A DNA stretch of 64,000 nt from Cycas panzhihuaensis (GCA_023213395.1 CM041465.1:89597741-89661740); one strand, 5' to 3'. Shown: positions 48,959 to 60,350, numbered from the stretch's first letter. Numbers and translations: made by a program. Notes: generated from the letters alone by a model not told the origin.

Positions 48959-49720
48959 ATGAAGACTGTATGTTTAGAGGAATCAGATCCCTCTGCGTCT
49001 AACTCTGAATTCCACTCTTCTCCTCTGGACGATCCCTATAATTAGTCAATAGGAGGCACTGCTCCATCCAAGATCCCCATCCCTGACCATGACACTTCAG
49101 AATTGATCCAACTGTACAGAACATATCAGACAAAATGCCTATCTAGCGATGGCGAGGGCTTCCTCAAGGATTTCCTGCTTGAGGAAACGGTAACTCCCAA
49201 CGGTCATATATTGGCCAGCGTAAATGACTGGGATTACATTCAAACAATGAACAGAGGCCATGGATATCCAGCACGTAGAAGACGATTCAAACCAGCGACA
49301 GAATATTAAGAGGCCCTTTAAAAATGGTGATGACACCATAAGGTAAAATAGAGAAGCTATGATGGCGCTAACAGATACAGGGTAGACTTGCCATTGACCA
49401 TAAACTTCATCTATTTGCCTCAGTTTGAAGTAAAGACAGAATGTGTTCCATGTGATAGTGGTCCTCCTCCTATTCTCAATCAGAAAAATGATTTGAAGGT
49501 TAAGGATATACAACAGAATGATTATATTTATGTTTCAAAGAAGTCTTTGGAGCATGAATCTGCCAGGCGCATCCTGACATCAGGACTAAATGTCTAGAAT
49601 GATGGCAAACCCTTGTGGGATGAGTAGCTATTAGATTATAGTGGAAAGTCAGAAGAAACAATAGGATCCTGATCCAAGGGTCTTAAAGAGGTATACGGGA
49701 ATCACTTTTTGATATACTGA
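48959..49720 (+). pseudogene. Unrecognised antisense reading frame in copia-4 leader
   Basis: One + strand frame stays in phase for about 250 codons from ATG 48959, with about ten stops that fit decayed Gln and Trp codons. Protein-like stretches are CLSSDGEGFLKDFLLEE, TVTPNGHILASVNDWDYIQT, RVDLPLTINFIYLPQFEVKT and KKSLEHESARRILTSGLNV. Composition is balanced and hydrophilic, unlike the other five frames, and CpG is retained. I do not recognise the family. It could be a captured host mRNA (no introns seen) or an element-specific antisense ORF. Upstream, ATG 48764 opens a 14-codon frame. Confidence 0.6.
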
Positions 49721-49788
49721 TAGAGTTAATGCACATATGTTGCAGACAGGGAGTTGCAAATAGCTGGAAGAGTATGATATGAAGAAAT

Positions 49789-49800
49789 GCTCAGATACCA
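49789..49800 (-). other. copia-4 primer binding site (tRNA-iMet)
   Basis: The minus strand reads TGGTATCTGAGC, directly joined to the LTR; one mismatch to the initiator tRNA-Met complement. Confidence 0.92.
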
Positions 49801-50247
49801 TATGAAAATAGGCACATGCATAACATCATAGGATTAGATTAAATATAAAACAACGGGAAAGCAAATGAAATTACACATGTACATAGGTTGACAGGTGGAA
49901 AACCCCTTATGGGGAAGAAAACCCACCTCCTAAAGTTCTATTTTTATTAAGACTTGTTGTGAATAGAATACCAAATAGGTAAACCACCTAACACCTAAAC
50001 CAGCCTTTGAAAAGGCATATAGACAGCCCTCCTAGATTCTTGGAACCATCTCCTTGAATCTAGGAGATGAATTTATATAATGAAAGGTTCATTGAAATGC
50101 AGTTCCGTATTTCAACCACCTTTCACATAAGATAAATTAATAAACATTAAACTGTAAATATTATAATAACTTAAATATACATTTAGACATGTGACTTAAA
50201 ATATAAACTTTAGAAAAGAACATAAAGATTACATTAACATTCTAACA
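49801..50247 (-). repeat. copia-4 5' LTR
   Basis: Begins TATGAAAATAGG (TG decayed to TA) and ends CTAACA. Confidence 0.95.
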
Positions 50248-51832
50248 AACCTTATATGATCTGATTAAGTTAAATACATATTATTCATAAATTTAGATTT
50301 CCTTTTCTAAAATAAAAGAATAATAAAAAGAGTAAAATCAAATAAGAATAATACTATGATTTCTTGCCTATTATAGAACTCCTGCCTCAGAATAGCTTTC
50401 TTTGCTTTATATGATCAAATCATTTTAAATTCTTCCTTTAAAATTGATAAAAGAGAGAGAAACAAGAACCATAGGCTCAACTACAACCACAAACAAGACA
50501 ACATGAAAGCAAACCCCTTGAGATTTGAATAATTATGAAAGAATGGAAAAGAATAATTATTTTATGAGTGAAGAGATGAGTATTCTTTACAATAGTCTAC
50601 TCTCCTTTTTATCCCATAAAGGGTAGACCTCTCAACCAAATTCCTAAGGTAAAATTAAATATAAAGGCACTACAAGTATCAACAAAAAGAATAGAAAGAT
50701 TTTGAACACCAACAATCACCAAAGAGTAGCAAACTTATAAGAGTTTACAATAGGAAAGACTTTACAGAGAACAAAGGAGTTTGAAGTTGAAAAGCTTGAA
50801 AAAATTAAGAATCTTGAAGAAAACCAACTATTGAAATTTGAAAATAAGTGAAATAATAACTAAAGTATCAAAGTATCCTATTTATTTTACCATTCTTTTC
50901 CTCAAAAGTAGTCTTTTAAGCCAAAATAGTAGAAAACCTCAAAAAATCTATAGGAAGCTCTCAAAAACTTGATCTCTTAGCTCTCAAAATTTAAATGATA
51001 TATGATAATAGGGATAGGGTTCATTTTGAGCATACAAGAGATAATTTTGCATCAATCTTAGTGTCAACACATAGAATTTTGGCACGATGGATGAGTTTTG
51101 CATGTATGACAGAAAAAAACACGACCGGTCACGTTTTTAGAGCTATAAAAAATGCAATTTTAAACTAAAAATGCGATCAATCACACCTTTGGTAGGACCA
51201 AAAATGTAATGAATTAGGAGGTCAAAATGGCTCATTAAAAAGGTTAAAAAGAATTTTTTTATTGATAAACTTAGGTACAGATGACTTAATTAATGAGAAA
51301 AAAGGCCTAAACTAATGAAAACAATAAGCACAAACCCAAAAATTAATAAAAAAGATAATGTAAGGGTGAAACTAGGATAAAAACATGAAGCAAAAATGTT
51401 CCAAAAGAAGAATTGAATTAAAATGATCATGAAAGAAAGAATTTAGTGCCATAGTTATCAATCATCAGTAGTTGATAGCATAATCATACAACAATCATCA
51501 TTCAACATATATCATCAATAAAATCAATATGTTATTTCATCAAAACATGGTCTAATGCATATGAAATAAGCTGAAATAAATCATCCTCACATGAAACAAG
51601 ATAAGACATTAATTAAAAATAATAAAAATTAGCAAAAGGGCCAAGGTTTTGTGAAACATTCACCCCCTTAACACCCGAAGCTCCTACTTTAGGAAGAAAG
51701 TAGGATGATGAAAGGTGGCAATGATGAAGGTGAAAAATCTTCTATTAAAAGTCAATGAAGTCTAAGATGAGAGATGTAAATGATGGGTTTCTAATCTATA
51801 AAAGACCTACAAACTAAAATGATAAGTTAAAG

Positions 51833-51983
51833 GAATATTGTCTAAATGCCTACCTAAAAGGTCTGGGTTCTTAATGCCAAAAGATTGTTGTTTAACAACT
51901 TACTCAAAAAGACTGGGTTCTCATTATCAAAAGAATATTGTCTAACAACTTACCCACAAGGACTAGGTTCTCACTTGCTAAAT
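51833..51983. repeat. Minisatellite, three 50-bp units
   Basis: Units begin at 51833, 51883 and 51933, each with GATATTGT/GATTGTTGTTTAA, then CTTAC-CA-AAGG-CT-GGTTCT. Moderately diverged. Confidence 0.88.
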
Positions 51984-52106
51984 AAAAGATCAATGTCAAA
52001 TGCCCACAAACTAGATGAGACTTAAATATCTAATTGATCATAGTTTATCTCTCATTACCATACTTTAGAGGAAAGTTCTTTTGCCAAAGCACAAAAAATA
52101 GGCTGC

Positions 52107-52293
52107 CATAGTTTTTAGGCTCATTAACATGTGACTTTTTGGAGCTTCCCTTTATAGTTTAAACTCATTAATGGGGTGAAGTACTTCAGAGCTTGATCAT
52201 CATAGTTTAACTTCATCAACAATCAAATTTTGGAGGGTTCCCTATCATAGTTTAGGCTCTTAAATAGGTAAAAAGAACTCAGAGCATTTTTGA
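52107..52293. repeat. Minisatellite, four units of 45-48 bp
   Basis: Units begin CATAGTTT at 52107, TATAGTTT at 52153, CATAGTTT at 52201 and 52246, each followed by a CTCATTAA-like segment and GAGCTT/GAGGGTT-CC. Related single units (CCATAGTTTTAGCTCATTA) recur at about 57168 and 57210. Confidence 0.85.
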
Positions 52294-53067
52294 GACCAAT
52301 CAAAGAGTCAATTTTGAAGGAAAACAAGTGAGAAATACAGTATTTAAGTCTCCAAAAAGCTCCATGAAAGATAAATACATTAAAGTCGATAATTAAGTCA
52401 AATAGATAAGTGATTAATCATTTTGGTATCTCAAAGTGATTTCATTCAAAAATGATGATTGTAGAAAGACATAATTCACTTTGACAGACTTAATAAATGG
52501 AAGAAAAATCTTTGATCAGAAAAGAGAGAAAAGCCCCTCCCTTTTGTTGTGAAAAAAGGATGAAAATTAAACTTCATTTTTATTGGAGGAGGTTGAAAAA
52601 TGAGCTGCTAGAGGGCCCCTTTCTCTCATTTTTAAGGTAACTTAGAGCCATTTTAGTAGAGGATTAGCTCCAAGGGGTTGATATCAACAAGATCCAACAT
52701 GGGGCTAGATATCTAGTGAGTCTACTTCCTTAATTTTTTTTTTTTTTTTAACTAATTTTTTCACTCCAAAAATGCGATTACATAGTGCAAAAAACATAGG
52801 TAAGGTACTAAAAACATGATAAATTTACGAAAAAAATGATAACATATATAAAAACATGATTTTATAATTCAGAAGCAGTAAAGGAAATTCACATTTTTTT
52901 ATGGTGAAATTACGTTTTTAACTGTGAGGTTGTATTTTTGATTATTTCATCACACTTTTAAACTTTTTAAAGAAAGAACTTGAAAATTAAAATTTCAAAA
53001 CATGAAAACAAGAAACTAATGTGATTCTTTTGATGTGATGTAGCCTCTAAAGAGAGTAGATACATAA

Positions 53068-54790
53068 GAGAATGAAGGTTTGACCATCAGAGAGCTAGTA
53101 GGCCAATTAAATGAGGGAGATTGGGCTACTTTGAGAGCTTATAGACTATCTCAGGTGAGTGGATTGACTCAACTAGTGATGGAGTATGAGATACTCTATG
53201 AATTTATCAGTTGTTGGATTCTAGGATGTAACATCTTTAGGGCATCGGCTATCAGAGAAATACAATCACTCTGAGGGATGTGAGGAGGATATTATAAGTT
53301 AGCTGGTATAGGGAGAGAGTGAGACTTAATAGGGTGGTGGACGATGAGTCTCAGATGACATGTATCCAATATCTGACAGTTTTACCAATTAGTTTAGCCC
53401 CCATAGTATATCTATAGAGGCCATATAGACAGTAGAGGATGTTCCTACTATATATAAGATCATTGCCCTCATTATCATATACAAGATTACTAGAACCCAA
53501 AACTTCATAGGGGTTATAACACAATGGGTAGGAGTCATAAGGAGTTGTGATGGGGCAGCTCAGATAAACTAGGTATATTATATAATAGATAGATTGTGTC
53601 TTCAGTTATTGAGGATCAAGATATTGGGGAGAAGGGGATTCTCTTACAACTCTATCCTGATGTGTTACTTTATGATTATATCCCCTTAATGAGACTATGA
53701 GGAGCACTAAGAGAGTTAATTTCAATAGATTCAAGGATGAACATATGGCACATGAGAGTTAGGATCCACAACAGGATAGCTATCATGGTGAGGAGTACAC
53801 ATAGCCCTCTATTGAGCATGATGACTATGAGACAATTGATAGAGGATGCATATGCAAGACTACCGATATGGAGTGATGACAAGGTAGATGTAGTGGAGAG
53901 AGGAGAAATAAGAGAGGCTCCTATCATTGGTAGAGGGAAAGGGAGAGGGAGAGAGAGAGGAGGCAGAGATGATGGGGATGATGATGAGATGGGTTGAGGA
54001 GGGAGAGGAGGGGCGTTGACCAATAGAGGAGAGGAATGGAGTCAACAGGTGCTCGAGAGTGTAGGTGGAACACCATGTGGAGATAGAGGAGGCTCTATAC
54101 AGAGCATGAAGCTAGACTCAATAAACGAGCATGGGCGAGGAGGAGAGAATAGAGCAAGAGAGGGGGAGCTTACCTAAGAGGCTCCCCAAGAGCCTCAAAG
54201 AGAGGGAGTGCCACAAGTAGAGGAAGAGATGACAATGGAGCTAGTAGGGGGAGGTGAGTGAGGAGGTATATTAGTTATTTCTTTTAAATGCATTAAGTTA
54301 TGTTTTTTTTTCTTTATTATGTACCATTTTTCTAGGAGACTGATCACGACTTATATGTTTTCTATGGATAGATGATGAGATCATGACTTTGGAGAAGGTG
54401 AGGAGGATACTAGAGTTGATATTTCCTTTTGTTCCTGTATTAGAAGAGGCTCCAACATGGAACATAGCAGATTATACACTATTGAGATACTGTATTGGCT
54501 ATTTTAGCCATGCACTTCAAGTTCAAGATATGTATATAGACACGAGAGCAGAGTTAATACTGCGGGAGTCAGAGCTTAGAGTGGATAAGGATGAGAGACA
54601 TCATCTATATAGAATGACATTGCCACAGGTAGGAGTGTGAGTTACTCCATCAGGGAGTACTATAGTGTTGTAGAGATGACATCTTCCACCTCATAGAGAG
54701 TCTACATATAGGCAAACTTCAAGTAGAGGGGAGAGGACACAACCAGAAGTACAAGAGAGATCTCATCAGGGCTCACAGAGATGAATGCAT
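53068..54790 (+). pseudogene. Antisense extra ORF of the Tat-type element, possibly plant mobile domain-like
   Basis: Long + strand coding remnant opposite to the element's pol. Readable parts: TIRELVGQLNEGDWATLRAY, EYEILYEFISCWILGCNIFR, then DVRRIL-VSWYRERVRLN (LxDVxRIL-(P)-YG-RV, resembling plant mobile domain proteins), an RG/RE-rich disordered stretch (GRGKGRGRERGGRDDGDDDE, 53900-53995), and a helical C-terminus with FVPVLEEAPTWNIADYTLLR (54383-54640). A candidate intron interrupts it. Plant Ty3/gypsy elements, especially Tat, are known to carry extra antisense ORFs between pol and 3' LTR. The domain call is tentative; the ORF itself is better supported. Confidence 0.6.
54254..54335 (+). 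other. Candidate 82-bp intron in the antisense ORF
   Basis: GAG|GTGAGT donor at 54251-54259, a T-rich tract around 54303-54333 and acceptor TTTTTCTAG|GAG ending at 54335. The enclosed sequence is AT-rich and non-coding, and the flanks are protein-like. Confidence 0.6.
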
Positions 54791-55068
54791 TTTGTATATA
54801 TTGAGGGATAGGAGGGAGATATGAGACATTTTATAAGCCTCAACTGTTATATCATGAGTTGTATGAGTGATAGATGTACCATGTTTTCATTGTATATGTA
54901 TATATATTGACCACTTTTTCTTCAAAACTTGTATGTAATAGATGATTAACTCTAAACCTTTTTCTCCTTTATTCCATTTTATAAATTGAACATGATATAC
55001 ATTCATCAATATGATGGTCCATAGAAACATATAGTAATTTTAACATTTTTTTTTTTTGTTCTTTTGTC

Positions 55069-55071
<3 letters not shown>

Positions 55072-55142
<71 letters not shown>

Positions 55143-55143
55143 T
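55072..55143. repeat. (TA)n plus T-run microsatellite
   Basis: Uninterrupted TA repeat of about 52 bp, followed by a T-run of about 20. Confidence 0.95.
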
Positions 55144-55759
55144 TCTTAATATGCACATGGTAGTTTATACTCATTCTAGAGTATAAATAAGTTTTGAAAA
55201 GAAAAGGATTACAAGGAGTAATGGAGGATAAAAAACAAATAAAAGATAAAAGGGAGTAAATGAAAGGCTTACTAATTCTATTTCTATAAACATAAAACCA
55301 TTTGAAACAAATAATAATAGGTTTATAAAAGTAGAATATGAAACAATGTAAATATTTCGAAAGAAACACTCACATAATTCATATCATACTCTTGACAGAT
55401 TATATAAACATAAAATAAAATCTGCATTCATATAATATATCATAAAGAAAATGCATTATTTACATAATGAAAAATTAATCTCAACTTAATAAACAATTAG
55501 TCCTGTGAGTATATTAGAGTCCTCATTGGCTCCTTCCAGGGACAAGAAGATTTAAGGATCTTGCCCCCTACCAAGATCCTCCATGGCCCAAGATTCCCAC
55601 ATGGGTCTATCCTTTAAACATTTCATTCCAGTCTTAACCCTATAATCTTAACCTTCACACTACTTCAATTTTTATCTTCAAGAACTAGTAGTTTATACTC
55701 TTTATGGAGTGGTAGTTTATAGTCATTGTGGAGTGGGGCGCCCCCAACCAAAATATGAA

Positions 55760-56160
55760 AGTCAGCCAAAGTAATCATCCAAGATAGAAGAGACAAAAGC
55801 ATCAACTTCAACATTAAAAGAATGAGGAATATACTAGATAGTAACCAAAGAAAATAATGACAGTAATGATGAAGCCTGATGGTAAAGGAGAAGGAGTCAA
55901 GAAGAGTGCACCTAATATATCCCAACTAGCTAGTAGACTACAACCTGAGAATCAAAATATATAATGATGGGTCCAAGATAAGAGTGAGAGATATGAGATA
56001 AGGCTTCTATAATGGTAAAATATTCGGCTTCATTATTAGTTACTCTAGGTATAAATAGGTTAGTAGAGAGGAGAGGATTGCTTGATTGGTCATAGATCAT
56101 CCAAGCAGAAGTAGAAGGTCCTGGGTTGCCTCTACTACCCCCATCAATGAATATACTCAA
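55760..56160 (-). pseudogene. Archaeal-type RNase H (aRNH) of the Tat-type element
   Basis: Minus strand: SIFIDGGSRGNPGPSTSAWM (first catalytic Asp and GGSRGNPG), VTNNEAEYFTIIEALSHI (catalytic Glu), IIIYFDSQVVV (catalytic Asp) and, in a shifted frame, NVEVDAFVSSILDD, the N-EADALA end motif. This is the aRNH type added to Tat elements, distinct from the ordinary gypsy RNase H at 58671-59105. It lies after the integrase, not between RNase H and integrase. It would help remove RNA from the cDNA hybrid. Confidence 0.85.
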
Positions 56161-56395
56161 TGTAATAGGAAAATATGACTACTATTTGGAGATAGTCTAA
56201 TCAATAAAGGAAGGTGTAGAAATCAATCAATAAGGAGACAATAGTGAATGAGAATAGTTCTAACTATATTGAAGAAAAAGAGAAATCACAATTGAGATGA
56301 CCATAATCAATACAAATAAAAGGTATTAAGCAGAGTTCAATTATAATTGAGGCTACGATGGACCCAAGTAACTATATCTAGAAATCCTGAATGAC

Positions 56396-56600
56396 TCATC
56401 CAAATGAACCTAATCTATTAGATGGATAGGTGGGGATGAATCCATCATACGACTTGCCCCATATTAAAAGAGGATGATAACAATATATTTTCTTTTTATT
56501 TCTTTTTCTTTCTTCTTCTTTTTTTACTTTGCTTTTATCTTTTATCTTTTTTTTTTGGCTTTTTTTCTTTTCACTTTTACTTTCCACTTTTTTGTTATAA
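56396..56600 (-). pseudogene. Lys/Glu-rich linker before aRNH
   Basis: Open stretch with a Lys/Glu-rich run (ESKSEKKKSQKKKIKDKSK), then YCYHPLLIWGKSYDGFIPTY and PSNRLGSFG. It is in the order integrase, linker, aRNH. The charged part comes from an A/T-rich tract; the following block looks conserved but I do not know its role. Confidence 0.5.
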
Positions 56601-57315
56601 GAACAAAGTCATAATCATCTAATTATAAAGTTTTTTTTAAACTCAATACAACAAGGATTTATCCTTTTCAATGGAACCTAAAATAAAAAGAGACAAATTT
56701 CCTTAAGAATTGAACCATAGGAAAAAGAGAAGATCAAAATCACAGTGTCTCCAAACATAAAAGGAAGGCGGCAGAATATGTACTCACTTCAAAATGTAAA
56801 TAGAGTAAACTAAGGATAATAGAAACAACAAAAAAGAAAATAGTAGGTGATATATAACCAGGAATGAATCCTTAGGATAAATGACTAACAAGTGGAAGTA
56901 TGATCTGAGCAAATGATAAAGTATATGAAGCTGACAAATGAATCTCTCTTCTCAAGGTTAAAAATAAATAACAAGGTTGGGGGTCCAAATTCTCTCTTAA
57001 GCATAGAGCTCAAAAGAGAAGAAAATCAAAACCTCAAATAAGAGCATCCACAATCAATGCAAATGCTAGAAAGAGTAAAAGGCTTATATGCTCATAAGTA
57101 GAATCTTTGAAGAAAGCATAAATAGCTCAAGGGAAGATGATAAATGGCTAAAGAAAGGAATTGCCCATAGTTTTAGCTCATTAGGCAAGAAGAAAGATTC
57201 AGATCCATAGTTTATCCTCATTGCAGAGGTAAGGAGAAGTGCTGCTAGGCATAAAATTTTCTTAAATATTGAGAGTTCATAGGCTTTTTAAATTCTAAAC
57301 CCTCCATTGCTGAGA
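56601..57315. other. Unassigned stretch of the Tat-type element
   Basis: No domain seen. Two CCATAGTTT-type units near 57168 and 57210 resemble those of the 52107-52293 minisatellite. Confidence 0.5.
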
Positions 57316-57319
57316 TTCG

Positions 57320-58275
57320 ATAAGCTCAATTATTCAAATCTTCAATTACTAAATAAGGACTAACCCACTTAGGAGAAAACTTACGTTGTTTGTAATGGAG
57401 GTATTCTAACTTTAAGACTTTATTACCAACATGAAACTTTCTAGACCTAAGATACCTATCATGAGTAGCTTGAACTCTAACCTTAGAGGCCATGTTATTT
57501 TGCAAGGCTTGTAAATGGGTCTTATCTAGCTTTTTGAATTCTAAGAGATGTGCTTCCCTTTGAAACTCTTTATTAGTGAATTCTTTTAATGAGACATGCA
57601 AGGAAGGAATCTCAACTTCTAATGGAAGGACAACCTTAATACCATAAACAAGAGGAAATGGTGTCATACCTGTAGCGTTTCTAATGGAGGTTCTATAAGC
57701 TTATAATATTGAAAATAGTTGAACATGCCAATCTCTATGGGATATTATGACCACTTTAGCTAAAATTTTAGCTAAAGCCTTGTTAAAGGCTTCAACTTGG
57801 CCATTTGCCTAAGGGTGATAAGGGGTTGACAACCTATGGGTAATATGGAATTGTTGTACAATTCACTAATATGGGATTATAAAATGAAATCCCATTATTA
57901 GTAATAATAACATTTGGTACCCTAAATCTACATATAATATGTTGAAAAATGAATGCGACAATAATATTTCTAGTAGTAATGACTAATGGAATAGCTTTGC
58001 TCTATTTAATAAAGTATTTGGTTGCAGTTATAATGAACTTGTGGCTATTAGATGATGTTGGAAAGATTTGGCCAATGAGGTCAAAATCCCGTTGGGAAAA
58101 AGGCTAAGGTGAAATAATCGATTGTAATTCTTATACAAGCTTGTGTATTAAAATTACATGGGATTAATATTTCTGGCATTTTTATACATAAGTATGAGCA
58201 TCTTTAAACAAGGTGGGCTAATAATAACCCATACAAATAATGCATTGGGCCATTAATTGACCACTAAAATATCCA
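57320..58275 (-). pseudogene. Tat-type integrase
   Basis: In order on the minus strand: the zinc-binding H2C2 remnant (LMAQCIICMGYY, CQKY), DFDLIGQIFPTSSNSHKFI (first Asp), ITATKYFIK-SKAIPLVITT, VPNVIITNNGISF (second Asp region, D to N), and the C-terminal region MTPFPLVYGIKVVLPLEVEI, RYLRSRKFHVGNKVLKLEYL, KFSPKWVSPYLVIEDL (57326-57667). The C-terminal open frame is well preserved; the core has many stops. Confidence 0.9.
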
Positions 58276-58639
58276 CCATACGTTCATGGGATTCCATCAA
58301 GGCTGTACAAGTTTCATTAGGAGAAAGACATCTTAATAGAATTCCATCAAAAGAACGTTTATAAAGCACATCATCAAGTAAGAGATATTGCCTAGCAATG
58401 ACTCAAATTCATCTTACTTTCTTAGATGTAGAAGAAGAAGTGAAAGATTGATTGTGAAGATATAACCTAATTTGTCCATACCATGGACCATCAGAAGGGA
58501 CAACCTGGATATGGAGGATATGCTTATCTAGAAGAGAATTATCAACATGTTGTTTGGTAGGATTAGGAAGAGGAGCATCAACCATGATCTCTATAATGAA
58601 TATGCCTTTCTTAGATTTCTATTAAAAATTTAAAGTTAA

Positions 58640-59328
58640 ACTCTTGTAGTAACAAGGACTATTTACCTAATCATCTAGTAGGATTAGATTTGATAAGTAA
58701 ATATCTGATAAGATCATACTGAACAATAAGGTGAACCTTATTTCTAAGAAGATAATGTTGTAATTTCTTAGTAGCAAAGATTAAAGTAAGACATTCTTTT
58801 TCAGGAAAGGGATAATGAAGTTCAGTAGCCACTAAAATTCTACTAATGAAATATATCACTCATTCCTTATTAAAGTCATCCTCTTGTGCCAACATTCTTG
58901 CTAATAATTCTTCTGTAGATGAAGTATATATGATAAAATGTTTATCAAACCTTGGGGAAGTAAGCACATGTGTTGAGATTAAGGCTTGCTTTAACTTATC
59001 GAAGAACTCTTGAACTTGAGGAGTCCCTTGTAATTCAACATCTTTCTTCAAGAGATTCATGATAGGCTTGGTAGCCAAGGAAAAAATAGTAATAAAATAT
59101 TTCAAGAAACCAAGTCTACCAAGAAAGGATTTAACTTATTTCTAGCATTTAGGAGGAGGCATATTGACAATTGCCTTTATCTTATCGAGATCTATTCTAA
59201 TCTCATCATGGGAAATAATGTTTTATAGTATTCTTCATAATGCCACAATAAAAATATATTTAGATAGATTAAGACACAAGTGATATTTCTTATACCTTTC
59301 AAAGATTATTCTAAGGTCACATATATGG
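58640..59328 (-). pseudogene. Tat-type RT C-terminus and RNase H
   Basis: The thumb/connection reads HICDLRIIFERYKKYHLCLN, RIDLDKIKAIVNMPPPK, SFLGRLGFLKYFITIFSLAT. The RNase H follows: KPIMNLLKKDVELQ, FDKLKQALISTHVLTSPRFD, FIIYTSSTEELLARMLAQED, then IYFISRILVATELHYPFPEK and LQHYLLRNKVHLIVQYD. The last block (YxLxxKxHLI) is characteristic of the Tat/Ogre group. At 59328 the frame is cut by copia-5 and continues at about 62640. Confidence 0.92.
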
Positions 59329-59711
59329 TGTGAAAACGTCAGGATCTATATACGTGTATCTTGATTCAAGTATAATGATCAAAATATTGATAAATATTTA
59401 ATATATCAAGCAAATAATCAAAACAAATAATCATGCAAAGGTACAAGTGAATTTGCCATGCCGTAGGCTCTCTCTCGGGTAGAGCTTCCACATTAATCAT
59501 AATTCAACATAATATACAAGTATGCGGTGCAATATTTATAGCCATCTGGTAAGATTATAATGCAATGGGATAGGCCAACTTAATGTCACAAGAGATGGAC
59601 CTGACCTCACTATCTAATATGATTAAATTACATCAAGGATCCATTAATACATTATAAATATTAGTTTATACAAAGGAGAAGAAATAGAAGAGGTATTACA
59701 AAGTTTTAATA
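59329..59711 (-). repeat. copia-5 3' LTR
   Basis: Starts TGTGAAAACGTC and ends TTTTAATA (from TTTTAACA by C-to-T). It adjoins a polypurine tract reading AAGGGAGGG on the minus strand (59712-59720). Confidence 0.8.
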
Positions 59712-59720
59712 CCCTCCCTT

Positions 59721-60350
59721 AGTAGCAACTTTATTTCTTTGGATACCGAGGTTAAATCTAAACCGTTCAAAATTTGGTTTACTAAGTGCTTTAGTGAAGA
59801 TGTCTATAACTTGGTTTTCAGTAGGATAGTAGATGAGATCAACTTCTCCATTGTAGAGATACTCACAAATGAAGTAACGGTGGACCTCAATGTGATTGGT
59901 TATAGTATGGACATGATTCTTCGTCATCTTTAAAACACTTTGATTGTCACAATACAAGATGGTTGGTGAAGTTTGCTAATGTCCAAGCTCAATGAGAATC
60001 CTTTTGAGTTAAATCAACTCTGTAGTTGGATGGACAACTGCTTTGTATTTGACTTTGGTTGATGAGAGAGCAATATTAGGTTATTTTTACAACTCCAAGA
60101 GATTACAGCTAAGTCAAAGTCAAAATAATATCTTGATGTTCAGTGGCATGTATCTTGTCAACTAGCCCAATCAACATCTATATATCCCTTTAGAATAGGT
60201 GATCCAATCTTGTTGTACTCAAGGCTAAATTGATGAGTGCCACAGATGTATCTGAGGATCCTAGTGACTACTATTTAATGAGATGCTTTAGGTTGTGACA
60301 TATACTTAGAGCAAATCCCTACTACATATGAGGTGTCTGGGTGAGTGTGA
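59721..60350 (-). pseudogene. copia-5 RNase H
   Basis: The C-terminal stretch is open: MYCDNQSVLKMTKNHVHTIT, IEVHRYFICEYLYNGEVDLI, NQVIDIFTKALSKPNFERF, the standard copia RNase H tail, ending next to the polypurine tract. The N-terminal box with the first Asp (IDVDWAS-like) is decayed around 60130-60180. Confidence 0.88.

Larger units (their letters stand above)
42843..50247 (-). mobile_element. copia-4, youngest-looking complete Ty1/copia element
   Basis: LTRs 42843-43289 and 49801-50247 (447 bp each) differ at roughly 6 percent of sites by eye. The perfect target duplication AACCT lies at 42838-42842 and 50248-50252. Right LTR abuts the PBS; left LTR abuts a polypurine tract (TCCCCCTTT on +, about 43290). 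Internal order on minus: leader, gag, zinc knuckle, protease, integrase, RT, RNase H. The leader of about 2.1 kb between PBS and gag is unusually long. Confidence 0.96.
50253..53040 (-). repeat. Presumed 3' LTR side of the Tat-type gypsy element
   Basis: No coding motif. It lies between copia-4 and the antisense ORF of the Tat element, where the left LTR would be expected. It contains two minisatellites described separately. The partner LTR would lie beyond 64000, so neither boundary can be set. Confidence 0.4.

Noticed and set aside
49139-49513. 124-codon minus-strand open frame in copia-4 leader
   Set aside because: Longest uninterrupted frame there, but its hydrophobic, low-acid composition is typical of an antisense shadow; the + frame is more protein-like.
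53676-54045. Ser/Pro-rich minus-strand open frames
   Set aside because: Mirror image of the RG/RE-rich part of the + strand antisense ORF.
55070-55369. 99-codon minus-strand open frame
   Set aside because: Ends in a Lys and Tyr-Ile run from the T-run and TA microsatellite; the rest has no motif.
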